Shown in pieces: positions 23,301 through 34,829 of a DNA stretch of 64,000 nucleotides (within the stretch, counting starts at the first letter, position 1; each line of letters starts with the position of its first letter). Both the position numbers and the translations under genes were made by a program. The DNA comes from Amia ocellicauda. Taxonomy: Eukaryota; Chordata; Actinopteri; Amiiformes; Amiidae. The DNA lies in contig NC_089867.1 of the NCBI RefSeq assembly GCF_036373705.1, positions 22,875,823-22,939,822 of the forward strand, read 5' to 3'. The notes under the pieces are model-generated. The model was not told the origin of the DNA, ran no database searches, and was given only the letters and a program-made list of their open reading frames with translations.

Positions 23301-25088
23301 GAGCTCATCTGGATACTGTGGACAGTTCTGGGCTCCACACTTCAAGAAAGATATCGCTGCTCTAGAGGCAGTTCAGAGGAGAGCAACCAGACTTATTCCA
23401 GGTCTGAAGGGAAAGTCCTACTCGGAGAGACTGAGGAACTGAACCTTTTCACCCTGGAACAGAGGAGACTACATGGGGACTTGATTCAAGTCTTCAACAT
23501 CATGAAAGGTATCGAGCACATCAAACCAGAGGAGCTTTTCCAGATCAGCAGGGACACACGCACCCGGGGACACAAATGGAAATTGGGCTTCAAGGCATTC
23601 AAGACAGAAAACAGGAGACACTTCTTCACACAGAGAGGCGTCACAATCTGAACAAACTCCCCAGCGATGTGGCTGAAGAGACAATGTGGGAACATTCAAA
23701 AACAGACTGGATAGGATCCTTGATCACTTAGTTATTAATGGACACCAAACGAGCACGATGGGGCGAATGTAAACTTTCTAATGTTCTTATGTTCTAAAAT
23801 CATTTAAATATACTTCTATAAATATTTGAATCAATAGCAATGAGTACATTTACAAGGTTTTTAATTTTTCTTGGAACATAGCTGGGGTGGCAAGTGGGGT
23901 GGCACAGCTCATTTTAAGGGTGGCAGCTGCCACCCCATGCCTCCCATATGCACACGCCCCTGCTTCCAGGACCAGGTTTAGTTATGTGGTCCCCTACCCA
24001 CATAGACTGTGGGGGGTTATAACATCATGTCTTAAATCCACATGGTGAAGAGGACATAACACACATATAGCTTTTAAATCTGACCAAGAGGAAAATACAT
24101 TGTCTGTGGTTTTAAAAGTTGATGAAAGAGTCTCCAATCCCATCTATACAATAATAATTTCAGACACTACATTGATTTTCAAAATCAAGTCTTTTGAGAC
24201 TTCTTTTTCTATAATGTCTTTTTTTTCTGTAATGTACTTGTATTTTGTGTAGATTCCCGTTGCAGGCCTAAGCTTTATCTTACTTTGATTCCCTGCTCTT
24301 ATATCATTGCATGTTTAATAGTAGGTTAGTAAAAGAATAACTAAAGTGAACTTCGGAGTACAATACTCCATACGTGCAGTTTACAATCATGAAGAAAAAA
24401 CAAAGCTAGAAAACTACAGTTATGTTAGAGGCAATATGTTACATATTTGTCCTTTCCTTGAGAACAAATGTATGTGCTCTTATCTGGGCGGGTAGATACA
24501 CAATCAGTGCTCATGAGAGCAATGACAAACATAGGCGCACTAGAAATCCAAGATATTGTCTGCATCCTCTGCGCTTATAATCTACAAATCCTTTACTGTT
24601 CTTGATTACCATTACAAAATCACTTTCTTAACAGTGTTTTGTCTAACTGTATTGTGCAACATTTTTATTCCTTTCCATGTCCTTCGAAATCAATGTCTGT
24701 AATTCCTATTGAGATGTTTTGACATATGACTAGGACATATCTGACTATGCGTTTTTACGCACAGATTCAAATCAGCCATTAATCTTTAGAAATGCCAAAG
24801 ACTCTTCGTATGCAGGAAACTGTAATGACACTTTTTATAAGTTACATGATAATAATGATGAAAATGCTGATCATAAATAGAGTTTGTTTGCAATTATTAG
24901 CCCATACTCACCACTATAGCTATCCCAACCAACATACCGTGGATGAAGCGCAGTCTCCCAGGGTTGGAGACCCCGGGTGGGATCTCTGAGTTCATTAACT
25001 CTGAATAAACAATCCCAATTAGCAGTAACAGGAAAGCTGCAAACAGCGCAGCAGCCCCCGTTATTAAAATAGCCGTGCTCAACTCCAT
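20350..25088 (-). CDS. aadacl4: AADACL4-like serine hydrolase, copy A (unit 1)
   Basis: There are four coding exons on the minus strand: 24912-25088, 22225-22450, 21683-21746 and 20350-21133 (stop TGA 20350-20352). All junctions are GT-AG and phases close to 416 aa, near the ~407 aa of human AADACL4. Residues about 4-27 form one hydrophobic membrane anchor ([19 protein letters not shown]), as in arylacetamide deacetylases, which sit in the ER membrane with the catalytic domain in the lumen. The alpha/beta-hydrolase (hormone-sensitive-lipase-like) signature is complete: oxyanion-hole HGGGW at 125-129, nucleophile S200 in GDSAGG, D356 in EYDVLRDDG and H386 in DGFHG. It should hydrolyse ester or amide bonds of lipids or xenobiotics; the natural substrate is unknown. 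The start at 25086-25088 was chosen because it precedes the anchor directly; upstream in-frame ATGs (to about 25175) would add a charged leader. The region beyond 25190 that copy B keeps upstream is missing here. The exact orthologue (aadacl3 or aadacl4) is uncertain. Confidence 0.93.
23235..23800 (+). mobile_element. CR1-type LINE, 3'-end fragment
   Basis: About 560 bp almost identical to 17835-18395, ending in CTAATGTTCTTATGTTCT. It lies in the first intron of AADACL4-like copy A, in antisense orientation to the gene, and is 5'-truncated. Copy B lacks it at the corresponding place. Confidence 0.88.
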
Positions 25089-25403
25089 TAGCTCTCTCCC
25101 CACGACACCTGTAGCATGCCTTTCTGCACCTGACTGTGCTATCGCTCGGGTCCTTATCTCCTCATGAATATGCATGACATGACCCAGGGTCCATAGTAAT
25201 CAGCAGCTACAGTATCAAGGTTTTTCTAACAGACTGTAGATGTCAGTGTAGAGCCCTGATTTAGACCTCACACAAGATGTAGATTTTGACTGGAGCACAA
25301 AAACTATGGTTTGTTTGACATCATGGTAAAAGCCCAATAAAATCATGCAATTTATGCTGGGCAAGGAAGAGCTCTGGTCCAACACTAATTAGACCATCTA
25401 CAG

Positions 25404-26185
25404 CAGGAGTACTCAATTATTTTGTGTCAGGGTCCAAATTTCTTGGTCAAGGTATAGTCAAGGTCCAGACATCAGAGGGAGGGGGAGGAGGTATTCACAC
25501 CTTCAAATGCCCCTTTCCAACACACACACAATTCTGTGAATTAGTAATATAACCCGTTGCTTATATTTAGCACATTCATTTGACAAAGTACAAAAAAAAA
25601 ACGTTTAAATAAATGTAAATATTAGTACTAAAACGATTTTGATAATTGGAGACCTGAAATTTGCAATTCTGAGTCATTTCAAAATCAAAAAACATAGCTC
25701 AAAATCTCCATGAAATCAGGCAGATTTGGACTCAAACATATCTTTGCTTCACAACCACATATCAACCGAGATTATGCAGCAAACTAGACGTGGTTTCTGG
25801 TGATTGTCAATCACAAAGATCTATCAGAGATCTATTTCGGTGGGCCTCTATAATTGAAATGGGTGAGGATGCACAATTCTCGATTTGTGCGCTGCTAGAA
25901 ATATGCATCTTCATTGGAAATCAGCCGTTTCCGCCTCTGATGTAGGAGTTTCCAGGTGAACACAAGCTATGGCACCGTGCCCCCACCCACCCCTGGTCAT
26001 GTTTATGCACTTTTATATTTTGGAGGTGAGGTTGAAATATGTCCACTCGACAAACGATCTGCAGTTTAGCTGTTTATTTATGGAAATCAGGAAAACAAAC
26101 TGAATACCTGTTGTTTTTGTTTTGCTTTGTTTTGTAAAAGTGACGCTCTTGTCCCAGTCCAGAATTGCCTATTTCCTATTGTGCA
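25404..26185. other. Unit-1-specific insertion of unknown type
   Basis: Unit 1 and unit 2 align up to about 25403 (CTACAG, as at 36236) and again from about 26190. The ~780 bp between have no partner in unit 2. The left edge reads CAGGAGTACTCAATTATTTT, similar to some hAT ends, but no matching right end was found. It has no coding frame. Confidence 0.4.
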
Positions 26186-27256
26186 TGTCTAGGATGTATG
26201 TTCTGCTATAAGTGCTCAACAAGAACATTACCAATCAAATTATTTATAAACAGTTTATAATGGCCACCATAAAACAATTGTGTAACAGTTTTCATTTTCA
26301 TTGTAGAAACAAGTCATACAGCAGAGATGGACCAAGATGTGAGAAAGAGGATCATTTTATTTTATGTGACAAAGCAGAGCAATTTGAGGAATACAGGTTG
26401 GCCTCTAAAGTTTTTTTTTTTTTCCTTTCAGTGCAATCCAACTTCTGTCCTCTATCACAACCTGCTGTAATTTGGGAGATCTTAAAATACTACAATATAG
26501 CCATTGTAAGCCACTGCATTTTCTGGAAAATGCTTGCGGTTAGCACACAATTGTCCGGGGGCCAGGCCAAGAATCACAGGCTGGAACCTCCTCAAGAGTT
26601 TTTGAATAAATTTGTTTGAGAGATTTTTACAGTACTGTGGCCAAACGCAGGCACCTAAACCTAATTGTTGCTTTTGAGGCTCCTTTAGGTTTGTTGCTCT
26701 TATTTTTCATTTTTTGACAAAAGTAGATTCAAGCACTTGAATCATGAATCACCATTGACTTGAGGTCCCCAGATTGTGTCCCGTTTCATAGAAGTGCAAA
26801 CGTTTACCAAGTCAAGTTAGGGAAAAGCAAATTTTACCAAATCTCTACAGTAAAGTACCAGTACTTATAACAGTACTTGTGTATTGCTCAGAGACACACT
26901 AAGGACATATTATTATATTGGAAACAAAAGTTACAAATAGCTCATAAGTGTTCTTTTTTCTTTTCTTATTTTCCTTCTAATTCAAAATCTTGTTTTTATT
27001 TGTTATTCTTCAGTAAGAGGAATTTACATTTGAGCCAGCACTCTGTAAAGGGACCCTCAACTTTAAACAGGCTATAACGTAAAATAACATGAACAAATTT
27101 ATAAATATAATTACTTCCTGTAATGATCAGTGATTTTTTTAAAAATATATATAAAAAAATACATACATTTAAAAGACCCAAAACATAATTTAAATCATCT
27201 TGGAAGTGAAAATATAGCATCACAAAGTTTTCAGTTCAAATAACACATAGTAAGAC

Positions 27257-29338
27257 TGTAACATCGGGAACAGCCAGGGGTGGTGGACCCAGGTTAAATA
27301 CATCAAAGTGTATTTTGTAGGCACCAATAAAATGGGGATTTAACTTTTTGGAGGGGAGTCCAATGCCCCAGGTGGAAAGCCACACCTCCTGCCCTGGTCT
27401 CCGATGACGGTCTGCCTGCCAAACGTCCTCACTTTGGCGGAACCAGTCCTCTAACGCTGGAACATCTGTGGACTCTCCAAACCAAGGGGACAATGGTGGT
27501 TTGGTAGCCCAGAATGCACTGAAAGGGGGCAAGACCTTAGGAGGAGTTGATAAGGGAGTTTTGGGTGTACTCGGCCGATGGGAGAAACTTGCTCCAGTCC
27601 TGTTGGTGGTGGCTGCAGCGGATAATGGCCGATCTCCTGGTTGAATCTCTCTATCTGTCCATTGGTCTGTGGGTGATAGCCTGAGGAGAGACTGATATTA
27701 AATGTTTAAGGATCGTAAGAAGGCGGACCAGACAGTGAACTGGGGACCTCGGTCTGAGACAATGTCCTCTGGCAGCCCGTAGATCCATAATGTCCCATCT
27801 AATGGGAGCCACAATTCATGAGGCAGATTGGGTTCCATGGAGAACATAACATTGTCTGTGTCAAAATGTTGTGACAGGGTGTCTGCTTTGGTGTTTTTGG
27901 AGCCAGGATGATAGGTAAGAGTGAAGTGGTAATGTGTGAAGAATAACACCAAACGTGCCTGTCGTGGGTAAAGCCTTTTTCCGAAATGGATGTACTCCAA
28001 GTTACAATGGTCGGTGAGGACAAGAAATGGGTATCTGGAGCCCTTCAGCCAGTGTCACCATTCTTCAAATGCCAATTTGATGGCCAAGATCTCACGGTTT
28101 CCAATGTCGTAATTGCGCTTTGCGGAGCAGAGCTTCCTGGAGAAGAAGGGTAGAGCTTGGTCGATTGACCATGTTGCTGGGAAAGTACGGCTTCCACTCC
28201 AGTCTCTGAAGCATCCACCTCAACTACAAAGGGAAGAGAGATCAGGATGTTTCAAGATGGGAGCAGTAGCGAATAAGGTCTTTAGGTGGAGGAAGACATC
28301 AGTTTCTGCATCAGACCAGGAAAGGGTGTGGGCAGAACCTTTGAGAAGGGAGGTGAGGGGCGAGGCAACTGAACTGAAATTAATGAAGAGCCGTGAAAAG
28401 TTAGCAAAGCCAAGAAAGCATTGCAGTTCTTTGGGTTAGGCCAGTCATTGACAGCTCTCACCTTATACTGATACATATACACTCAGTTGGCATCAATGAT
28501 GTACCCCAGAAAACCGATGCATTGGCGGTGAAACTCGCACTTTTCTGCTTTCACATGAAGACCATTCTGTAACAGACACTGAAGGACTTGGTGGACGTGG
28601 GAGATGTGCTCTGAGAGGGTCAGGGAGTAGATAAAAATATGTTCGATGTAGATGATGACTTAACAGTTTAAGTAGTTCCTCGGCACCTCATTGACAAACG
28701 CTTGGATGACAGCGGGGGCGTTGACTAATCAAAAGGGCATCATTACATATTCATAGTGGCCACTGCTGGTAATGAAAGCCGTCTTCCATTAGTCTCCCTC
28801 TCTGTTTCGGATCAAGTTGTATGCGCTGCACAAGTGAAGCTTTGTAAAGAAGCGGGCTCCTCTGAGTTGAGAAGCAGTGGTTTCTCCAGGAAAGTATTTC
28901 TCTCCCTCCAGGAGATGGTAGGGTCATGGTGGGCAAGCCAGGGCAGTCTCAGAATTATATCTGTGCCGGGGAGTCGATCACCAGGAAAGATAGTTCCTCA
29001 GTGTGAATTAGACCTACCTGCAGGAAGATGGGGATTGTCCTCTGAGAAACTGGACTGGGACCAATGGGCTGGTTATTGATGGCTTTGACTTGGAGGCACA
29101 CAGGGAAGGAGAGGAAGTACAAGTCGTCTTACCATCGCTAGGTGCATGAAATTCCCTGCACACCCCGAGTCTAACAATGCAGACACAAACACTTTTTGAA
29201 CCCCACTTGACTTTGGCTCGAATTTTATTTTACAATCAGGTAAAGGTAAACTGAAAGCCAGGGAAAGAACATAACAAATCTGGGGCAAGGGTGACATCTG
29301 GCGGTGATCATGGAGAAGGTCGGGTTAAGGACATGACA
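27257..29338 (-). mobile_element. Ty3/Gypsy-type retroelement pol fragment with 5-bp target duplication
   Basis: On the minus strand the order is aspartic protease (LLDSGCAGNF, about 29170), reverse transcriptase and RNase H remnants (about 28000-28900; [13 protein letters not shown] near 27910), and integrase remnants ([13 protein letters not shown] near 27740, then a C-terminal part near 27257-27530). Frames are broken throughout, so it is dead. AAGAC occurs at 27252-27256 and 29339-29343; the ends read TGTAAC and ATGACA. Unit 1 shows the uninterrupted site with one AAGAC (20063-20067). No long terminal repeats were recognised, so it is an internally reduced copy. Confidence 0.88.
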
Positions 29339-29640
29339 AAGACATTCTTGTAAGATTTATTAGATTTTATTGATATAGTGTGCTGTTCAATTTGTGCGTC
29401 ACATTTGAAAAACAGGATAAGTTCAAGATCAGGCATTTAAATAATACCCAAGACCTATGAGTCTATATATTTGTATCCTCAGAGATAAACAAATACTGTA
29501 GTGTTCATGAGCTTCACATATTAAGTTGTTGGATGATCCTTTATATAAATTAACACATCAGATAAGATACTTAATTTAATTGCAAGTATTATCATGTAAA
29601 GAGACATGAGACTTAAAATTTCTGTGCACACTGTCCCATT

Positions 29641-32600
29641 TCAAAGAGTCTTCACATAGTTCACAATGCTGTTCACGGCCGGTTTGGTCGAAGGGAAGGA
29701 CAGCCAGCCTTGGTCCATGAAGCTCACGATCCCATGGAAGCCATCGGAAACATGGTACCAGGAGACGGGGATGCCCAAGTCCTCCAGGCGCCTCTTGAAG
29801 AGTATCCCATCATCTCTCAGCACATCATACTCGCAGGTCAGGATGAAGGCAGGTGGCATCTTGCGGATGATGGCATCTTCCGCCAGCAGAGGGGAGATGC
29901 CGGGCTCCAGGCCTGTCTTGATGATATCATAGACTTCTCCATCATGGGAATTCATGACTTTAGGGTGAAACCCACGTGCTTTGCACTCTGTGGGGAGTCT
30001 GTCGGGGGACAGCCACTTGCGGTACTTAAGCTTAAGGTCAACGGGCACATGGTTGCCTTCTAAGACGTCCTCAGCTACAGATGTGTCACCGTTTAGGTAG
30101 TGCAGGTAGTAGAACACCATGCGGTCCCGGAACAAGACAGGGACAGAGTGATTCTGCTGATACGACGGGAGGTTGAAATCTGCCATCTGCAGAACAGGGT
30201 AGATCAGGATTTGGGCACAAGGTGAGGTGAGAGGATGTTCCTCCTTCTCTGCCAGTCGCTGGCACAGAGCAGCTGTCAAGTTCCCTCCCGCGCTGTCCCC
30301 CCCAACTGCCACTCTACGGGGATCCACTCCGAAATCCTTGTCCGCTACCTGCAGGAAGTGACAGGTGGCAGCCTGGCAGTCATCCAGCTGTGTGGGGTAT
30401 CGATGTTCAGGAGCTAGCCTATACCTGCGGGATAAATAGAAGAACAAAAAGTCAAGGTCTGTCCGGCCCCGTCTGCTCAGCGTTGCGTTTTTCATCTCAT
30501 AATAAGATCCAGCGAGAATTCACAAATTATGTTTAGGGTAAAAAAAACTAAAACGATATATATTCTAAACCTGTTTTTGTGACTTAGTGGATCCTTTAAA
30601 CACTGACACATATTTTCAGAAGATCACAAGCACATTTTGTTCTGCAGCAAAATCACCCTCTGGATATTCTGAATTGGGAATTGTTTTGTTGACAAAAAAA
30701 AATGATAGTTAGAAAAGTTTAAAGTATGGAAGCGTATTACTGCCACCCGGGAAAAAAAAAAAAAATCCGTATTTTGGGGGCGTGTTACTGCCAGCGGATT
30801 TTTATTTTTATTTTTATTTTTTCATGTGTGTTGTTGCCACAAACAATTGTAGTCCAAGACCATTTGCAGTTCTTATGGGTAATCTCACTATACGACAGAA
30901 CTGGATAGGAAGGGTAGAAACTTAAACTGACATATTACTTGGGTGAGACACTGTAACATGACTCCTCCGCTTGAGTTTCCACAAAGCCCTGGTGAATGCA
31001 TTTTATACCCATGTAGCTTCCCATGTTTACCTATTTCTGCCACCACTAACAATGCTACTTCAAGTAAAGCTGACATGTTTTCTATTAAAACCCTTTTGAA
31101 AGTTGTCATACTGAGCACAGTTCCATTTACGTGACTCAAACATTGTAATATATCTTCATGCTTTACACCAAGGTTAAAGTAAAAGTGGACAATGTCTGAA
31201 ACACTTGCAATTCCTGTTTAGCTAGTGAAACTGGGATCATATGGTATATGAGCACGTTACAAGTGACTTAACCACTCATCCAAAAATATCTGTACAGTGT
31301 TAAGCCATGTTGTGAAACCAGTTTTTTCGGTGTAGTGGGCTTAACTCTCTACTGTGCTGGAGTGGGCGAACAGGGAACTCCGACTATACTTGCTATTAGC
31401 ATTTTGTCTGGTACATGTTTCTAATTAGTATATTTTGTGGCAGTATTTTGTTTTTGTTTCATGACGACACAACACAATGAAATAAGTCAGGCTTTTTTTT
31501 AGCACGATTCGCAGGAGCAATATAGTTTCATTTCCTGTCCAGTTCTGTCGAATCGCGATTACCCATAAGAACTACAAATGGTCTTGGACTACATTTTTTT
31601 TTTCTTCGTGGCAACAATACGCACCCCAAAAAATAAAAATATCCTCTGGCAGCAATACGCCCCCAAAATACGAAACAAAATTAATAAAATTGACATCGTC
31701 TTTAAATATCGTGCTTAGCTCAGATTGGCAAAGTAATTCACTGCAACAGAAACAGATAAAGATAATACAAGAGGCAAACTGGTTTCATCCAGATTTATGT
31801 CTTAGCAGGTCAATTTGCAAACCATAACTCTCTCAGTGCGACTAGTTTATTAAGGTTGAGGACAAGCAAACAAAGTCATGCCATTCATGAAATACACATT
31901 TTTAGAAGACCATAATTAATTCACAAATATCTCCTTCTGTTCCCTGTGGATAGACTGATTCAGACAAGCATTAAAGTACACTTACCCAACAGATACAACT
32001 GTGGTGTCAGACTCCGTGGCAATGTATCTGCATAGCTCGTCGTAAGAATCTATTGAAATGCAAGAGAAGATATTGGTAAACATGCCAACCACTGAACTAT
32101 TAAATCAAAAGACAAAGGGGTTTAATTCTGAGCTCTTCAGAGTTCGACCTGGTGCCAACACTGTTACTACAAAGTGTCCAGATTAGGCAGAAAGGCAACA
32201 CTTAAAAGTATTTTAACCATAAATACACATTCATGCCAATTTACTCAAAATCAGTTATTAAGCTTAAAATATCCAGTGTCTGGTGTGGACTTCTATAAAA
32301 AGAGCATAAATCCCCAAATAAATCAAACCTCTATCCGTGTGTTTGTTTGTTTCTTTTTAAAGTTCTTTCTCTGCTTGAATACTAATTTCTCAATTGTTTG
32401 GGTTTTTTAAGTAAATATTGGCAGACACAGTTGGTTGGTCTTCCATACTGCATGGGCTTACTCTGCCTTACTCATGGGATTATTTGTTGTGTCTGTTTTC
32501 AAAAGAAAAGTCTCTGCTCGACATAGATTAGTGTGCCATAGGTCAATATAATTTTAAATAAGTGGAGTGACTGACCGATGGACCCCATCATCCAGCCACC

Positions 32601-34399
32601 GCCATGGAGATACACGAGGCCTCTGCGCTTGGTGTCCGAGGGGGCTGTGGGCTCGTACACTCTGACAGGCACATTGGCGAAAGTCAGGTCTTTGATGCGC
32701 AGCCCTGGGGGAGCAGGCTTGTTCTTGATCAAGAGCCAAGAAGTGAACCAGCGAGTGAAACCCAACTGGTTGCAAAGCCCTAACTTCTCAAGGATTCGGC
32801 CCTGTGGAGAAGACATGGGGGAGAAATTAGACACATTGTCATGTTATCCAAAATTGACCATGCCATTTGATCCAGCTAATTTAATTCGGGTCACCCCGAA
32901 ACCCAAATTTCTAAAATTATTAAGCATTTTCAATTAGGGAAATCCATTCCTTGATGACTGGAAGGGTAGTCAGGTGTTTTTTGTTTTTTTCCAAATTATC
33001 TGCAAATTACTGAAATGACCAGGAGAGATCTATATGGCATTGCCTGATTGGTCCATATTTCAGTGTGACTGTAAGTAATATGCTGTGCAAAAGTAGTCTG
33101 ACTGCAAATACTGCACACAACGCTGGTGCTGTCCTGAACTGTTTCCTGCTCTAGCCCTGATACTCCTGTCTGTGGTCTTGCTCCTTTTCTTTCCCCAGTC
33201 TGCCGCTATGTTTCACTACATAGCAACATGTAATCACTTAGTTCTCATTCCAAAGTGCATGTATACACAAGTCATAAATACAAGAACTTGAATACCCAAA
33301 AAATCATGGAATATTAAAATAGCGATTACATTTGCTTTGATTAATTTGATTAATTATCTCAACACTAGACCAAAACACTATCTGTTTAACGGATGAGATG
33401 ATTATTTCAGGGTGACCTTTACAATCTGCTGACTTCAGGACCAAATTTGGTTATGTGGTCCCCTACCCACATGGACTGTGGGGAGTTATAACATCATGCC
33501 TTAAAGCCACAAGGTTAAGAGGACACAACACACATATAGCTTTTAAATGAGACCAAGAGGAAAATAAAATGTGTGTGGTTTTAAAAGTTGATGAAAGAGT
33601 CTCCAACCCTAGCCATTAAATAATAACAATTTCAGACACTACATTGATTTTGTCTGTAGAGTCTTTGTTTTCTAGAATTCACTTCAGAGAAAATTGTGTT
33701 TTGTGTAGATTACTGTTGAATCTTCCTTTGATTCCCTGCTCTTACATCATTGTGGACGTTTGACATCTAATAATCCATTAAATAATGCAAAATGGATGAC
33801 TGATTCAGAAGTAGGCTAGTAAAAGAATAACTAAAGTGAACTTTGGAGTATAATACTTAGACTGTTTGGGTTTCCCTTAGATTTTTTGTAACAATGTGTT
33901 TAATTTACAATCCTGAAGAGGAAAAAAGGTAGAAAACTACAGTTCTTATGTTACATATTTGTCCTTCCTTGAGAACAAATGCATGTGCTCTTATCTGGGG
34001 GGGTGGGGTAGATACACAATTACACAATCAGTGCTCAAGGGTAAGAGGAATGACAAATACGATTCGCAGCAGAAATACGAAATACAACTCATTCTCTGCG
34101 TCCTCAGCGCTAGAGAGCAAATTTACTGTTGTTTCCATTACACAACCACTTTCTTAACATCAATGTTTTGTCTAACTGAATTGTGCAACGTTTTTATTTA
34201 TTTCTACGTCCGTCGAAATCAAGGTCTATAATCTCTTACTGATAAGTTTTGACAGAGTCATGTCATCATCAAATCCCGATGCAAGCAACGCATGAAAAAT
34301 ATGCGTTTTTACGCACAGATTCAAATTAGCCGATAAGCTGGATAACTTCCAAAGAATCTTCCTGTGTTGGAAACTGTAGCGACATATTTGATCAATTGC

Positions 34400-34443
<44 letters not shown>

Positions 34444-34725
34444 AAGAAGAAGAAGAAGAATGAATGAATGAATGAATGAATGAATGAAGAATGAATGATG
34501 ATAACGATAATAGTTGCAGTTTGTCTGCAATTATTAGCCCATACTCACCACTATAGCTATCCCAACCAACACACCGTGGATGAAGCGCAGTCTCCCAGGG
34601 TTGGAGACCCCGGGTGGGATCTCTGAGTTCATTAACTCTGAATAAACAATCCCAATTAGCAGTAACAGGAAAGCTGCAAACAGCGCAGCAGCCCCCGTTA
34701 TTAAAATAGCCGTGCTCAACTCCAT
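29641..34725 (-). CDS. aadacl4: AADACL4-like serine hydrolase, copy B (unit 2)
   Basis: There are four coding exons on the minus strand: 34549-34725, 32576-32801, 31986-32049 and 29641-30424 (stop TGA 29641-29643). Each has the same length as in copy A and the protein is 416 aa. The N-terminal anchor, HGGGW (125-129), S200 in GDSAGG, D356 and H386 are all kept, so it should be a working ER-membrane esterase. Compared with copy A there are roughly thirty substitutions. They cluster in exon 2 (LGFTRWFTSWLL for [12 protein letters not shown]), exon 3 (SYDELCRYIATES for [13 protein letters not shown]), the segment VPVLFRDRMVFYYLHYL, and the stretch just after H386 (VSFMDQGWLSFPSTKP). Exon 1 differs at a single residue. 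At the exon 3/4 border this copy has G156 (VSVGYRLAPEH), closer to the usual form of the family than the E in copy A. The open frame continues upstream of the chosen ATG (34723-34725) as in copy A. Which copy is closer to the ancestral gene is not settled. Confidence 0.93.
30725..31690. mobile_element. Inverted-repeat element in intron 3 of copy B
   Basis: About 30765-30915 is largely the reverse complement of 31500-31680. Shared blocks include GTATTTTGGGGGCGT, TGTAGTCCAAGACCATTTG and GTTCTTATGGGTAATC, followed by CGACAGAACTGGA. The middle has no clear coding frame. The corresponding intron of copy A is about 550 bp and lacks it. Outer ends and target duplication could not be fixed, so the family is unknown. 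Confidence 0.7.
34401..34487. repeat. Compound microsatellite TGA / AGA / TGAA
   Basis: TGA repeats to about 34443, then AGA repeats, then TGAA repeats to about 34487. It lies in intron 1 of AADACL4-like copy B, about 60 bp from exon 1, and is absent from copy A. Confidence 0.95.
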
Positions 34726-34829
34726 TAGCTCTCTCCCCACGACACCTGTAGCATGCCTTTCTGCACCTGACTGTGCTATCGCTCGGGTCCTTATCTCCTC
34801 ATGAATATGCATGTCATGACCCAGGGTCC

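Larger units (their letters stand above)
15565..26654. repeat. Tandem segmental duplication, unit 1
   Basis: This unit aligns by eye with 26655-36773 in exons, introns and flanks. Examples are 15593-15760 with 26681-26870, 16663-16745 with 26880-26955, 20013-20350 with 27214-27260 plus 29344-29640, 23960-24380 with 33440-33870, and 25231-25400 with 36047-36240. It carries one AADACL4-like gene. Insertions private to this unit are two Tc1-like elements, two CR1 pieces and an unidentified block at about 25404-26185. The junction with unit 2 is near 26650-26660, where CTAAACCTAATT resembles the AAAACCTAATT at the left edge. Confidence 0.85.

Noticed and set aside
24897-25175. N-terminal extension of the AADACL4-like proteins from an upstream in-frame ATG
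   Set aside because: It would put ~30 charged residues before the membrane anchor, unlike the family; the ATG directly before the anchor was preferred. It remains possible.
26212-26619. 135-codon open frame in unit 1, with partial similarity in unit 2 (36300-36730)
   Set aside because: The similarity reflects the segmental duplication; the frame is not kept between the two copies, so it is not coding.
34321-34530. Minus-strand open frame of repeated I, H and S residues
   Set aside because: It is a translation of the TGA/TGAA microsatellite.
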